Source: Anaerolineae bacterium
GTDB taxonomy: Bacteria; Chloroflexota; Anaerolineae; Promineifilales; Promineifilaceae
NCBI GenBank assembly: GCA_023384415.1
Contig: JAHDWJ010000006.1
Location: forward strand, 154,627-218,626
DNA: 64,000 bases
Direction of reading: 5' to 3'
The translations under genes were made by a program, and so were the position numbers. The notes beneath the pieces were generated by a model that saw nothing but the letters and a program-made list of their open reading frames with translations, made no database searches and was not told where the DNA came from. Below are positions 1 to 8,743 of this stretch, piece by piece. Positions within the stretch are counted from its first letter, which is position 1. Each line of letters starts with the position of its first letter.

Positions 1-1736
1 AAGCTAAAGAAGGGGACTGTTACCCGAACCGGACCGGTGGCAGTTAATTGGCTAAAACGGATAGCCCCAGCTTCGTTGGTATAGCCAAAAGCTAACAAGG
101 CCCCAGTGCTGCCATCATAGACGGCTACGGCCGCGCCCATGATCCCTTCAGTTAATTCAGGGGTGTAATTATTATTGCCATCATAATAAAGGGTCACATC
201 CAGGGTAACAGTTTGCCCCTGCCCCCCCGCGGCCGCGGTAGCTGTTGGCAGCGGGACAAATTGCACAATAGGCCGAGGCGTTTCCGTAGCCGGGGCGGGC
301 AAGGTGAATGGGGTGGGTGAGGGCGGGAAGGTAGGAAAGACGATAGGGGTTGGGCTGGGTACGGCAGTAGATGGGATACCACCCCCGCCGGTCGGTGGGC
401 GGACTGGGGTGTTAGATGGCGTGGGGGTAAGGGTGGCCACAGTGGCCTGACAACCAACGCTATAGGTGTAAAGATGGGCTAACGCATAATCAACAGGAAC
501 CACCGAACCGACTAAAATGTAGAGCCAGCCAGTGTAGGGTGCATAATAAATAACCTCACTGCGAGGGTCTCCCAGGGCGCGATCATTGTTCCCGGCGATC
601 AAGTTCCGGTTATGGTCATACAAGATCATATTGGTATCTGTAAACGGAGACAGATCATCGGTCAGGCAGGTATAAGTAACCCCGCTTAAAATCCATAGAC
701 GATAATAATCATTGTCAGGGCCTTCACCAAACAGGGGGACAAAATTCATATTTGTTTTTTCCTGATTGACCCCCATCAGGCAGGCAGAGTCAAAATCACC
801 GTTGTATTCGCACGAGTCAGCCTGCCCAGAGACAGGGGTATGGGTGGGGCCAGGAGTGGGTATTGTCTCCCTTGTTTCAAAACAATAAGTTTTACCTGCC
901 GGGTCCGTTGGATCTAAATTATGAACGCTGGCATACAAAAAGCCATCTTGATGGGGGGTGTGTTGGATACGTGAGGCTTTGGGATGGCTGGTGTTGGTCG
1001 GGTCATCATCATTCTCGGCAATGATATGCCCTTGAGAGTTGTACAATGTCAGGTAACTATCTAGCCCTACAGAAAGATCACGGGTTAGAATTTGGTAGGT
1101 AAACCCCCCTTTGACAAAGAAACGGAAATAGTCGTAATCCCCTACCGGCCACAAGCTGGCCCCGCATAATGAAACCCCGGCTGAGGTATTATAAGCGGTG
1201 CTTAAAGAGTTGTTTGGTTCGTACATATCCACAAAAACAGGTGTAACCAAAACCGTAGGCGTTGGGGTAACTGTAGGAGGTTGCTCATCATCAATGATGG
1301 TGACAGTGGCGGTGCCATTGCCTATGGTGGCGTTTACCGGGTTGCTCAAAACCACCTGGAAATTTCTTGACCCCTGATAGGTTGAGTTGTTGAAGATAGT
1401 TACCACCACCGGTTCGCTGTTATCCCCAGGCACAAAAATGAGAGTCCCGTTGGTTGCTTGATAATCGGTACCGGCTACGGCTGTCCCGTTTTGGGTGGCG
1501 TAATTGACCCGGACTTCGCTGGTGCTGGTGATGTTGAGGGTGACATTGAGGGTGATGAACCCCGCATTTTCCAGGACGGAGTAGGAAGCATTCGCAAAAC
1601 CGACCACAGGTAGTTGGTTAATCTCAAGGGCCAGGGCGGGGGGGGAGGCCACTGAGGAGCGCATATGGTAGCTAACCAGTAAAAAGGGTAGGCTGAGGAT
1701 GAGACAGGTGATGGTTAAGCGGAGTAGATGTTTCAT
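1..1736 (-). CDS. Exported Calx-beta domain surface protein (partial, C-terminus outside window)
   Basis: The frame is open from an ATG at 1734-1736 to the window edge, so the C-terminus is missing. Residues 1-30 form a signal-type segment (KHLLR followed by a hydrophobic stretch). A Calx-beta-like domain follows: the acidic loop ending in TVTIIDDEQPP is its typical close. Two similar modules come next, each with a phrase such as YDYFRFFV or NDYYRLWI and then SYLTLYN or TNMILYD. These resemble bacterial pre-peptidase C-terminal (PPC) domains. TPTP-rich linkers separate the modules, and a prealbumin-like repeat (VTLDVTLYYDGNNN...) begins near the edge. I infer a secreted or cell-surface protein of unknown ligand. 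No convincing Shine-Dalgarno is seen. It is transcribed towards the left edge, away from clpP's terminator. Confidence 0.8.
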   Translation of the reverse strand, partial: MKHLLRLTITCLILSLPFLLVSYHMRSSVASPPALALEINQLPVVGFANASYSVLENAGFITLNVTLNITSTSEVRVNYATQNGTAVAGTDYQATNGTLIFVPGDNSEPVVVTIFNNSTYQGSRNFQVVLSNPVNATIGNGTATVTIIDDEQPPTVTPTPTVLVTPVFVDMYEPNNSLSTAYNTSAGVSLCGASLWPVGDYDYFRFFVKGGFTYQILTRDLSVGLDSYLTLYNSQGHIIAENDDDPTNTSHPKASRIQHTPHQDGFLYASVHNLDPTDPAGKTYCFETRETIPTPGPTHTPVSGQADSCEYNGDFDSACLMGVNQEKTNMNFVPLFGEGPDNDYYRLWILSGVTYTCLTDDLSPFTDTNMILYDHNRNLIAGNNDRALGDPRSEVIYYAPYTGWLYILVGSVVPVDYALAHLYTYSVGCQATVATLTPTPSNTPVRPPTGGGGIPSTAVPSPTPIVFPTFPPSPTPFTLPAPATETPRPIVQFVPLPTATAAAGGQGQTVTLDVTLYYDGNNNYTPELTEGIMGAAVAVYDGSTGALLAFGYTNEAGAIRFSQLTATGPVRVTVPFFS

Positions 1737-1853
1737 AAGGCATGGGCTGGTGTTTAGCGATTTAGATTGGATTGCAATATTGAGATCATCTTAATCAGGG
1801 CGCAAATACCAGTTAATATTAGGAAGCCATAAATGAGACGATTATAAAACAGA

Positions 1854-1885
1854 GAAGCGCGGCCGCAAATTTGCGGTCGCGCTTC
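1854..1885 (-). terminator. Hairpin terminator after clpP
   Basis: A near-perfect 16+16 nt inverted repeat has one G:U pair and GCGGCCGC in one arm. On the minus strand it is followed by a T-rich stretch (CTGTTTTATAAT). It lies 90 bp beyond the clpP stop and would end the tig-clpP transcript. Confidence 0.6.
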
Positions 1886-1975
1886 ATTATTCACCTCTCA
1901 TACTCAAAGACGAAAAATGGCCGACAAAACGCCGTCTGACCATTCGTCCGCGGTCATTTGTCTACTTCAGAGCAA

Positions 1976-2653
1976 TTAGCCCGCATTCGCTCCATTAGGT
2001 GTGGCTGTCTTGGCGTTTGGGGACATCAGAACCTCATCTACCAGCCCATACTCCCTGGCCTGTTCAGCAGTGAAGAAAATATCCCGGTCGGTATCCCGCT
2101 CAATCCGTTCAATCGGCTGACCCGTGTGGAAGCTCAGAATATCATTCAACGAACGGCGCAAGCGTAAAATCTCGTTGGCTTGAATGGCAATATCCGACGC
2201 CTGGCCTTGAGCGCCACCTAAAGGTTGGTGCATATGAATCGTTGCATTGGGGAGAGCCGAGCGCATTCCTTTACTGCCAGCCGTCAGCAGCACCGTGCCA
2301 AAGCTGGCCGTAAAGCCGACAGCTACTGTAGCCACCGGGCAATCAAGCTGCTGCATGGTGTCATAAATGGCCAGACCAGCATATACCTGCCCGCCGGGGC
2401 TGTTGATATAGAGCCGGATGGGGCTGGTGGGGTTATCGTGGGCCAGATACAACAGTTGGGCCACAATCAAATTGGCAATCTGATCATTGATCGGGGTGCC
2501 TAGAAAGACAATGCGGTTTCGTAGCAGCAAGGAGTAAATATCATACGCCCGCTCTCCTCGTCCCGAGGTTTCAATGACCATAGGAATCAGAGAAGTTGGA
2601 ATTGGCATCATTCCACTGGGGGGAATGAGAGAATCAGGGAATTTAGTTGTCAT
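1976..2653 (-). CDS. clpP: ATP-dependent Clp protease proteolytic subunit ClpP
   Basis: This is the serine peptidase subunit (family S14) that forms the tetradecameric chamber fed by Clp ATPases. It is 225 aa, slightly longer than usual because of an N-terminal extension of about 30 residues, which may be a propeptide. The catalytic triad is visible: Ser117 in TASFGT, His142 before QPLGG, and Asp191 in ERDTDRD. The GASFG-type signature is slightly altered (TASFG instead of AASMG), but the Ser is retained. An AGGAG Shine-Dalgarno lies 6-7 nt before the ATG. It follows tig by 37 bp, so a tig-clpP operon is likely. No clpX follows, unlike the common tig-clpP-clpX order. The ClpC at 46.3 kb is a possible partner. 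Confidence 0.96.
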   Translation of the reverse strand: MTTKFPDSLIPPSGMMPIPTSLIPMVIETSGRGERAYDIYSLLLRNRIVFLGTPINDQIANLIVAQLLYLAHDNPTSPIRLYINSPGGQVYAGLAIYDTMQQLDCPVATVAVGFTASFGTVLLTAGSKGMRSALPNATIHMHQPLGGAQGQASDIAIQANEILRLRRSLNDILSFHTGQPIERIERDTDRDIFFTAEQAREYGLVDEVLMSPNAKTATPNGANAG

Positions 2654-2690
2654 GGGTTATCTCCTAAAATTGGGGTACAGGCAGATTTGC

Positions 2691-4136
2691 TTACTCTTCT
2701 TCGTCTTCATCCTCAGTTTCTTCTAGAGATGCTAAATCTGGGGCTGTGCCCAGGCGAATTTCGCGGACTCTTTGCGATGTTTTTTCTAACAGCAGTTCAG
2801 AACCGAAGAGCCCGAATCCCTCTTGAGATTCGGTGAAATAACGGCGAAGGCTTTGTTTTAAACCAGCTTCCATATCTCCATATCGTTGTTCAAATAGAGC
2901 GTCAATTTCGGCTGGTTTTATTTTTAACTTCTCATCAGCGACAAATTGGTTGAATACCAACGAATGGCGTAATTGAGTGACGGCCCGATCATACCATAAG
3001 GTGCGTAATGATTTTTCACTTTGTCCCTGGAGTTTGAGGTAATCGTCCCACTGCCACCCGGCACGAGTAGCTTGACCTTTAAAATCCTCAATCATCTCAT
3101 CCAAAATTCTCTCTACCGCTGCCGGGGGGTAAATAATGGTGGCCTGGGCCAATAAATCTTCTATCATCTCATCAACCAACTTGTTTTTGATCTGCTCTTC
3201 GGCGGCTTTGTGCAAATTGTTGTATAAAGAAGATTTTAGCTCCTCTAGGGTATCGTGTTCCCCATGTTCACGGGCCAGGTCATCATTGAGGTCAGGTAAG
3301 ATACGATTTTTGACTTCGAGAATGGTGATATGGAAGTGGGCTTGTTGGGTCGCGGCCGCGTCTTTTTTCTCGGTAGAGGGAGCACCTTCCGCTGCTTCTC
3401 CTGCTTCCGCCCCTTCTCCTTCTTTCGTTGGTTCTTCGGTTTCCACTTCTGCTTCATCTACAGGCAGTGTAATGGTAAACTCTTTCGTCTCTTCCGCGGA
3501 CAGCCCCACTAGTTCATCTACAAACGGCTGGCCAAAATAAATCTTTGTCCCATCCAGAAGCAAGTCAATACGCTCCTCAGAAAAGACCACTTCTCCTAGT
3601 TCATCCTCATCTTCGGCCAACAGACGCCCTTCCCCTTTTACCGTTACCACATCCCCCGCTTGGGCCGGTCGCTCTACGGGTTCTAAAATCTGATGCTGCT
3701 GCCGAACCTGTTCTAACGCTTCATCAACAGCTTCTGGGGTGATCTCAACTTCTTCAACGTCCTTTTGTAATCCCCGGTAATGGCCTAAATCCACCGTTGG
3801 CACCAAAGGGACATTGAACTGGAACTTCAGCGGCTCCAATTCCATATTTACCAATTCACCTGGGGCATATGGCTCAACCCCTTGTTGGATTAGGGCTTCC
3901 TTAAACATCTCTTGCACCAGATCTTCGGCGGCCTCCGCCCGGACAGCCTCAGCCCCTAAATATTTAAGAACAACAGACGGGGGTACTTTACCGCGCCGGA
4001 AACCAGGAATATTGATTTGTTGGCCTAATTTGCGGACTTTTTCCCGCAATGCTTTCTGCACACGCTCTTCCGGAACTTCAATCGTCATATTCAATTGACG
4101 TTGGTCATCTTCTTGGGTATGGATAATCAGGGTCAC
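2691..4136 (-). CDS. tig: Trigger factor (ribosome-associated chaperone and prolyl isomerase)
   Basis: This is the ribosome-bound nascent-chain chaperone. The ribosome-binding signature GFRRGKVP sits at residues 45-52, then comes the FKBP-type domain and a long helical C-terminal chaperone domain. At 481 aa it is longer than typical (about 430). Much of the excess is an acidic, Ala/Glu-rich low-complexity insert at residues 228-264, inside the FKBP region. The tail is also very acidic (EETEDEDEEE). The start is GTG with GAGGT about 5 nt upstream. A later ATG at residue 17 would remove the first strand of the N-domain and is less likely. It lies upstream of clpP and has only one GCGGCCGC site, at the edge of the insert. 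Confidence 0.95.
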   Translation of the reverse strand: MTLIIHTQEDDQRQLNMTIEVPEERVQKALREKVRKLGQQINIPGFRRGKVPPSVVLKYLGAEAVRAEAAEDLVQEMFKEALIQQGVEPYAPGELVNMELEPLKFQFNVPLVPTVDLGHYRGLQKDVEEVEITPEAVDEALEQVRQQHQILEPVERPAQAGDVVTVKGEGRLLAEDEDELGEVVFSEERIDLLLDGTKIYFGQPFVDELVGLSAEETKEFTITLPVDEAEVETEEPTKEGEGAEAGEAAEGAPSTEKKDAAATQQAHFHITILEVKNRILPDLNDDLAREHGEHDTLEELKSSLYNNLHKAAEEQIKNKLVDEMIEDLLAQATIIYPPAAVERILDEMIEDFKGQATRAGWQWDDYLKLQGQSEKSLRTLWYDRAVTQLRHSLVFNQFVADEKLKIKPAEIDALFEQRYGDMEAGLKQSLRRYFTESQEGFGLFGSELLLEKTSQRVREIRLGTAPDLASLEETEDEDEEE

Positions 4137-4260
4137 AAGTTACCTCTTTTTATATTTGTGGAGATTTAACCACGAATGGGTTGGACTTTCTATTAGTTTT
4201 GTATTGGCGTTTTGGCTCAAAAAGAAAGGCGTTGCGGTGGCAACGCCCTCTTTTTCTTAA

Positions 4261-4342
4261 TGGGGAAGGCGGGACTCGAACCCGCACACCTTGCGGCACA
4301 TGATTCTAAGTCATGCTCGTCTGCCAATTCCGACACTTCCCC
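4261..4342 (-). tRNA. tRNA-Leu (anticodon UAG)
   Basis: Read on the minus strand, the acceptor stem is GGGGAAG paired with CTTCCCC and discriminator A. The anticodon stem CATGA/TCATG carries the loop CTTAGAA, giving anticodon TAG. A long variable arm (TGCCGCAAGGTGT) marks a class II tRNA, and the T-arm has GGTTCGAGTCC. All features fit tRNA-Leu reading CUA/CUN codons. CCA is not encoded. Confidence 0.95.
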
Positions 4343-4597
4343 TGGCAGGGGAAATATTATATCACCAGGGGAAACAATGCCAAAACAAGGATTGGGGTTA
4401 AGAAATTCGTCCCCGGTACTCTCATTTTAGCAGGTTGCCCTTGCCCCTCCCAACGGTATAATCCCTTTTCGCTTGTACATCTTATATAGTAATGGCTCAA
4501 CCTGGGCGAGTTTTAAAATGATTTAGCCGACATATCTGCCTGTCTGAGCTGTTGCTTTCGAAAAGGAAACTCGTTTTCCTTTCCGATGGGAGTTTTT

Positions 4598-5395
4598 ATG
4601 CAAACAAATAAAGCCATTGCCATTGTTTTGGCGGCGTTAGGTGTGTTACTGCTTGGTTTATTATTGCTGGCTGGGGTTTTATTGGTGCGGGATGCTCGCG
4701 TTACCCCTACGGAACTTGTTGCTGATAATGGGACACAAACAGCCACCGCTCCGACGCCTACCGCCGTGATTATCCCTACAGAAGCCGCTTCCGTGACGTT
4801 ACCTGCGCCGGTGATCAATGTTTTACCTACAGACACAGTACCGCCGGCCACTGATACCCCTATCCCAACGGCTACCCCTTTGTCCACCGATACCCCCATC
4901 CCGGAACCAACGGCTACACCGCTGCCTCCGGCCGCTCCAACCAACACGCTGCGCCCCTTTGTGCCCACTAACACGCCGGTTCCAGCGACACCCACCTCAC
5001 CCCCCCCGCCCCCGCCACCCGTCGGCGTAGCTGGCCTGATTGCTTCCCATTTTGCTCTCCAGCCCCGCTCCGTTTTTGCCGTTGGTCAGCAAATCTGGTT
5101 TGAGTTTTCGGTGAGCAACAGCACTGGGGTATTGGTTGAGTTTGGGGCTTTAGGGGTTATGCCCCGGAAAAATGGGGCCGACCGGGTAGATATGGTGCAG
5201 GTGAGCTGGGGTGGTAACCCTGGGGATGGCGTACCCCCTGGCGGTCTTAACAACCATGAAGATAATATCCGTCTGAATGAAGCCGGGAATTATACGCTGC
5301 GGTTGGCCGTCTGTTTTGAGTCGTTTAATGCCTGTAAAAGTGGTGGTGGCACCTGGCATACGCTTTCTCAGGAGATTGCGGTTACGATTAACTGA
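4598..5395 (+). CDS. Membrane-anchored exported protein with Thr/Pro linker
   Basis: I do not recognise a named family. An N-terminal hydrophobic segment (residues about 6-30, IVLAALGVLLLGLLLLAGVL) acts as a signal anchor. It is followed by about 110 residues rich in Thr, Pro and Ala (repeats such as TDTPIPTATPL), ending in a run of eight prolines. A C-terminal domain of about 115 residues looks beta-rich (IWFEFSVSNSTG, NYTLRLAVCFESFNAC) and may be an Ig-like or CARDB-like fold. The start at 4598 is preferred to the ATG at 4586 because GGGAG lies 5 nt before it. The protein is probably extracellular, held away from the membrane by the linker. Confidence 0.8.
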   Translation: MQTNKAIAIVLAALGVLLLGLLLLAGVLLVRDARVTPTELVADNGTQTATAPTPTAVIIPTEAASVTLPAPVINVLPTDTVPPATDTPIPTATPLSTDTPIPEPTATPLPPAAPTNTLRPFVPTNTPVPATPTSPPPPPPPVGVAGLIASHFALQPRSVFAVGQQIWFEFSVSNSTGVLVEFGALGVMPRKNGADRVDMVQVSWGGNPGDGVPPGGLNNHEDNIRLNEAGNYTLRLAVCFESFNACKSGGGTWHTLSQEIAVTIN

Positions 5396-5442
5396 GTTTC
5401 GAGTTTCTATACCCATCGTGGTCATAAAGTAACATTCCAGTT

Positions 5443-5494
5443 AGAGACTAGAGACTGGAGACTGGGGACCGGTTAATCTCGAGTCTCCAGTCTC
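5443..5494. repeat. Seven-bp-period tandem array plus inverted half
   Basis: GAGACTA, GAGACTG, GAGACTG and GGGACC units repeat with a 7-bp period. After 10 bp comes GAGTCTCCAGTCTC, the inverted counterpart, so the array can fold into a hairpin. Similar phrases (GAGTTTC, GAGTTTC, TAGTTG) flank the spacer at 5396-5410 and 5531-5550. It sits in the 263-bp gap before the homoserine dehydrogenase gene. Confidence 0.7.
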
Positions 5495-5658
5495 ACTGAA
5501 AATGTCAGTTTATGACCGTTGGCAGTATAGTTTCGAGTTTCTAGTTGACCTATGCCAATGGTCTCCGTTGGCATAAGTGTAGGACTTTCTGTGTCGGCCT
5601 AAATGAGTGGCGTTGCTTCTGCGTAACTCTACCGCCTGGCGATGTGGTTACTTTTTCT

Positions 5659-6741
5659 ATGAAACAAATTGCGATCATTCTTCTTGGGGTTGGGGGAGTG
5701 GGGCGGGCGTTGCTTAGACAGATCGTTCGCGGCCGCGACATCTTTGCCCACCGTAATCAATGCCAGTTTAATCTGGTGGCCCTCACCGACAGCCAGGGGT
5801 GGGTCTGGCAGCCAACTGGCTTCACTGATGGGCAGCTTGGGGAGATGATCGCCCATAAAGAAGCAGGGGGCCATTTTCCCGGTTTGCGGCCGCCCATCCA
5901 GGAAATGTTACAAATGGCCCAGGATGCCGGGCTGCGTGACCTCATTCTGGTGGATGTCACCGCCGAAGCCGGGTTAGAACCGGCCCTAAACCGTGCCCTG
6001 GAATTGGGATATACGGCGGTTCTGGCTAACAAGAAACCATTTGCTGGCCCCTGGCAGACGGCTCAATCTTATTTGCACAACCCCCGGGTGCGCCATGAAT
6101 CCACGGTAGGCGGGGGGCAGCCGGTTATTGCCACCCTGCGTTATCTGCGGGATACGGGCGACCCGGTTCATCACATCAGCGGCCAGATGAGCGGGACGCT
6201 GGGGTTTCTCTGCCAGCAAATAGAAAGCGGCCGCCCCTTTGCCGACGCTCTGGCCGAAGCTAAAAGCAAAGGGTACACGGAACCAGACCCCCGTGAGGAT
6301 TTAGGCGGCCGCGATGTACTGCGTAAATTGCTCATTCTGGGGCGGCTGGCCGGCTGGCCGCTAGAAGAGGCGGATTTTACAGTTGAATCTCTTTACCCCG
6401 CAGAGATGGCGGCGTTGTCTGTGCCGGAATTTATGGCCGCGGCCGCGACCCTCAATGCCACCTTTGCTCAACGGATGCAAGCAGCGGCCGCGACCGGGCA
6501 CACCCTTCGTTTTGTCGGGGAAGTCACGCCCCAGGGGGGCTTCGTTGGCCTCAAACCGGTGCCCCAAAACAGCCCCCAGGCCAACCTCAAATATATCAGC
6601 TTCCAAACCGACCATTACCAATCCCCGCCGCTGATGATCGCCGGGCAGGGGGCCGGGGTAGCCATGACCGCCGCCGGTGTTCTGGGAGATATGATTGGCC
6701 TGGCGCGGGAGGTGTATGGGAGTGTGGAGACTAGAGACTAA
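5659..6741 (+). CDS. hom: Homoserine dehydrogenase
   Basis: This enzyme reduces aspartate semialdehyde to homoserine with NAD(P)H, at the branch to Thr and Met. The Rossmann motif LGVGGVGRAL is at residues 9-18. ANKKP (124-127) is the conserved nucleotide/substrate loop. The family signature spans GYTEPDPREDLGGRDVLRK, with Glu208, Asp219 and the catalytic Lys223. The chain is 360 aa and ends after the catalytic domain, so it lacks the C-terminal ACT domain of feedback-regulated enzymes. ATG at 5659 is chosen because the Rossmann strand begins directly after it. The in-frame extension back to 5545 would run through spacer repeats. Five or six GCGGCCGC octamers lie in the gene. No threonine-pathway neighbours are seen. 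Confidence 0.93.
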   Translation: MKQIAIILLGVGGVGRALLRQIVRGRDIFAHRNQCQFNLVALTDSQGWVWQPTGFTDGQLGEMIAHKEAGGHFPGLRPPIQEMLQMAQDAGLRDLILVDVTAEAGLEPALNRALELGYTAVLANKKPFAGPWQTAQSYLHNPRVRHESTVGGGQPVIATLRYLRDTGDPVHHISGQMSGTLGFLCQQIESGRPFADALAEAKSKGYTEPDPREDLGGRDVLRKLLILGRLAGWPLEEADFTVESLYPAEMAALSVPEFMAAAATLNATFAQRMQAAAATGHTLRFVGEVTPQGGFVGLKPVPQNSPQANLKYISFQTDHYQSPPLMIAGQGAGVAMTAAGVLGDMIGLAREVYGSVETRD

Positions 6742-6744
6742 TAC

Positions 6745-6793
6745 CAGTCAACAGTAAACAGTAATCAGTGGGCAGTGGGCAGTTAGCAGTAGG
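6745..6793. repeat. CAGTNNN tandem array (7 units, 7-bp period)
   Basis: CAGT recurs at exactly 7-bp steps (6745, 6752, 6759, 6766, 6773, 6780, 6787), with the three following bases variable (CAA, AAA, AAT, GGG, GGG, TAG, AGG). It begins four bases after the hom stop codon. It is one of a dozen such arrays in the window with unrelated unit sequences. Confidence 0.85.
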
Positions 6794-6895
6794 GCTCTCC
6801 AGGGGCAGCGTACATAAAAACATATTTCGAACTTCTGTAAAACTGTATTAGAGATTGAGAGATTCAGTGGATCCAACATGCAGAAAACAAGAAGT

Positions 6896-7012
6896 GATCC
6901 ACAGATGACCCAGGTTTTCACAGATGGTTTAAAAATCTGTGTTCATCAACGGATATTGGTCTTTTCTGGAAAAATCCGTTACTTTCTTAATCCGTTGTTG
7001 TCATAACGGTAA
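6896..7012. repeat. Dispersed intergenic repeat (ATCCACAGAT...AAAAATCTGTG family)
   Basis: The block GATCCACAGATGACCCAG, then TTTTCACAGAT, then AAAAATCTGTGTTCATC recurs with variation at 12060-12243 and 20751-20820. Its second half (about 6978-7012, containing CTTAATCCGTTGTTGTCA) recurs inverted at 49350-49377. The opposed CACAGAT and ATCTGTG phrases make it imperfectly palindromic. The rest of the 330-bp gap between hom and the HAD gene holds no gene. Confidence 0.6.
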
Positions 7013-7075
7013 GAGATTAATTTTGTCAATCAATCAGGGATAAATAAAAGATTGGAGATTGACAGGGTGAGAAAC

Positions 7076-7891
7076 GTGCAAACAGGCAGCCCCACAGCCG
7101 CAAACCGCGAACCGCGAACTGCGAAACTCGAAACTAAACAGTCGAAACCGATCAAAGCGGTCATTTTTGACCTGGATGACACCCTCATTGATTGGTCAGA
7201 ACCGGCTATGAGCTGGCGGGCGTTTACCCGGCCTAAGAGTGAAGCGGTATACGATTACCTGCTTGACTGCGGCTATACTCTGCCTCTTACCGCTGAACAG
7301 TTGGGCCAGCGGCTGCATGATCTTTCCATGGCTGAATGGGAAGATGCTAAACGAACCTGGCGTGGAGCCAGTTTACGCCAGGTCTGGCAGCAGCTGCTCC
7401 GCGAACTCAACCTGGATCCCCCCAAAATTGACCTGGATGAACTGCTGCAAGCGTACAACTGGGAGCCATTCCCAGGGGTTGACCTCTTTGCCGATACCAT
7501 CCCCGTATTAGAGAAGTTGCGCCAGGAAGGGTACGCCCTGGGGTTGATTACCAATGCGTATCACCCCATGTGGATGCGGGATATAGAGCTGCGCCATTAT
7601 GGGCTGCTTGATTATTTTCCCGCCCGGATCACTTCTGGGGATACCGGCTATATGAAACCCCACCCGGCCATCTTTTGGCGGATGTTAGGGATGTTATGGG
7701 TAGAACCAGCGGAAGCGGTTTTTGTGGGGGATCGGCCAGAAAATGATATTGCCGGGGCTAATGAGGTAGGCATGATCTCCGTCTTTATGAACCCACCCAC
7801 CATCAGCCGAGAGCTGAATGGGATTCAACCCACTTATACTATTACCAGCCTGGGTGAACTGCTCCCCTTGTTAGCAGCCTTGAACCGTTAA
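7076..7891 (+). CDS. HAD-superfamily hydrolase
   Basis: This is a phosphatase-like member of the haloacid dehalogenase superfamily. Motif I is FDLDDTLIDW (nucleophile Asp and second Asp), motif II is the Thr in LITNAY, and motifs III/IV are MKPHP and VGDRPENDI. An alpha-helical cap lies between motifs I and II. The closest groups are the pyrimidine-5'-nucleotidase and phosphoglycolate phosphatase-like HADs, and the substrate cannot be read from sequence. No ATG precedes motif I. Candidate starts are GTG 7076 (GGGTGAG just upstream), GTG 7067 or TTG 7052. The N-terminal 20-25 codons are encoded by a 7-bp-period array. It begins a likely operon with birA and the cyclase gene (gaps of 16 and 20 bp). 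Confidence 0.85.
   Translation: MQTGSPTAANREPRTAKLETKQSKPIKAVIFDLDDTLIDWSEPAMSWRAFTRPKSEAVYDYLLDCGYTLPLTAEQLGQRLHDLSMAEWEDAKRTWRGASLRQVWQQLLRELNLDPPKIDLDELLQAYNWEPFPGVDLFADTIPVLEKLRQEGYALGLITNAYHPMWMRDIELRHYGLLDYFPARITSGDTGYMKPHPAIFWRMLGMLWVEPAEAVFVGDRPENDIAGANEVGMISVFMNPPTISRELNGIQPTYTITSLGELLPLLAALNR
7094..7148. repeat. Seven-bp array running into a coding start
   Basis: Units such as CCGCAAA, CCGCGAA, CCGCGAA, CTGCGAA, ACTCGAA and ACTAAAC follow a 7-bp period. They lie between the only usable start codons and motif I of the HAD gene, so the array appears to encode its N-terminal tail (NREPRTAKLETKQSK). Confidence 0.65.
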
Positions 7892-7907
7892 AAAGTGTGG
7901 GTCTGGT

Positions 7908-8723
7908 ATGAACGAGCCATTCAATGAAACGATGCTCGCGGCCGCGCTTGATACCAACTGGTTAGGACGGCGGTTAGAATATTTCCCGGTTATTGATTCC
8001 ACCAACGATTATTTGCGTGACCGGCTCACCACCCACTCAGGGATGCTCATGCCCCATGGGATGATGGTCATCGCTGATTTTCAGACGCACGGCCGCGGCC
8101 GCCTCAACCGTCGCTGGCTGGCCCCCCCCCATAGTTCTCTCACCTTCTCCATCCTGTTCCGCTCTAGCTGGCCCCCCGAACGGGCTAACTGGCTGACCAT
8201 GTTGGCCGGCTTGGCTGCCGCCCAGGCTATCCAGGATGAAACGGGCCTGGCTGTAGGGCTGAAATGGCCTAACGATGTGATGATTGAACGAGATGGGCAA
8301 TGGTACAAAGTCGGCGGGCTGCTCCTGGAAGCTGATTTTGGCGATGGGGAAAAATTGCGCCATGCCGTTCTAGGCATTGGGATCAATGTCAATATACCCG
8401 CCGGGCAGCTGCCAACCCCTGTTTTATACCCGGCTACCAGTCTGTTGATTGAGCTGGGCCGGCCCGTTTCTCGCCTTCGCTTGTTGGGGGGAATTTTGCG
8501 TCAATTAGAAGAGCGGTATGGCGCGGCCGCGACCGGTGAAACCCCACAGCCAGCCTGGAATCAAAAATTGATCACCCTGGGGCGGATAGTTCACCTGGAA
8601 ACATCCGAGCAGACCCCCATAAGCGGTATCGCTATCGCCACCGATGAATGGGGGCATCTCCTGGTCCAAGATAGTGCCGGGCATTTGCACACTATTACGG
8701 CTGGGGATGTGCGGGGCGAATAA
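7908..8723 (+). CDS. birA: Biotin-[acetyl-CoA-carboxylase] ligase (no DNA-binding domain)
   Basis: It activates biotin with ATP and transfers it to the carboxyl carrier lysine of biotin enzymes. Visible motifs are GRGRLNRRW (residues 62-70, biotinyl-AMP loop), KWPND (119-123), Lys134 in WYKVGGLLLE, and GIGINVN (156-162), followed by an SH3-like C-terminal domain. At 271 aa it lacks the N-terminal winged helix of repressor-type BirA, so it should be a monofunctional class I ligase. It sits 16 bp after the HAD gene and 20 bp before the cyclase gene, suggesting co-transcription. Two or three GCGGCCGC sites are present, one encoding part of the GRGR loop surroundings. Confidence 0.93.
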   Translation: MNEPFNETMLAAALDTNWLGRRLEYFPVIDSTNDYLRDRLTTHSGMLMPHGMMVIADFQTHGRGRLNRRWLAPPHSSLTFSILFRSSWPPERANWLTMLAGLAAAQAIQDETGLAVGLKWPNDVMIERDGQWYKVGGLLLEADFGDGEKLRHAVLGIGINVNIPAGQLPTPVLYPATSLLIELGRPVSRLRLLGGILRQLEERYGAAATGETPQPAWNQKLITLGRIVHLETSEQTPISGIAIATDEWGHLLVQDSAGHLHTITAGDVRGE

Positions 8724-8743
8724 TATACTTTATTGAGTTTGCT

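Noticed and set aside
3136-3540. 134-codon open frame opposite trigger factor
   Set aside because: Ser-rich shadow of the acidic insert of tig, with no start signal.
5545-5658. Extended N-terminus of homoserine dehydrogenase
   Set aside because: It runs through spacer DNA, and the Rossmann fold begins right after ATG 5659.
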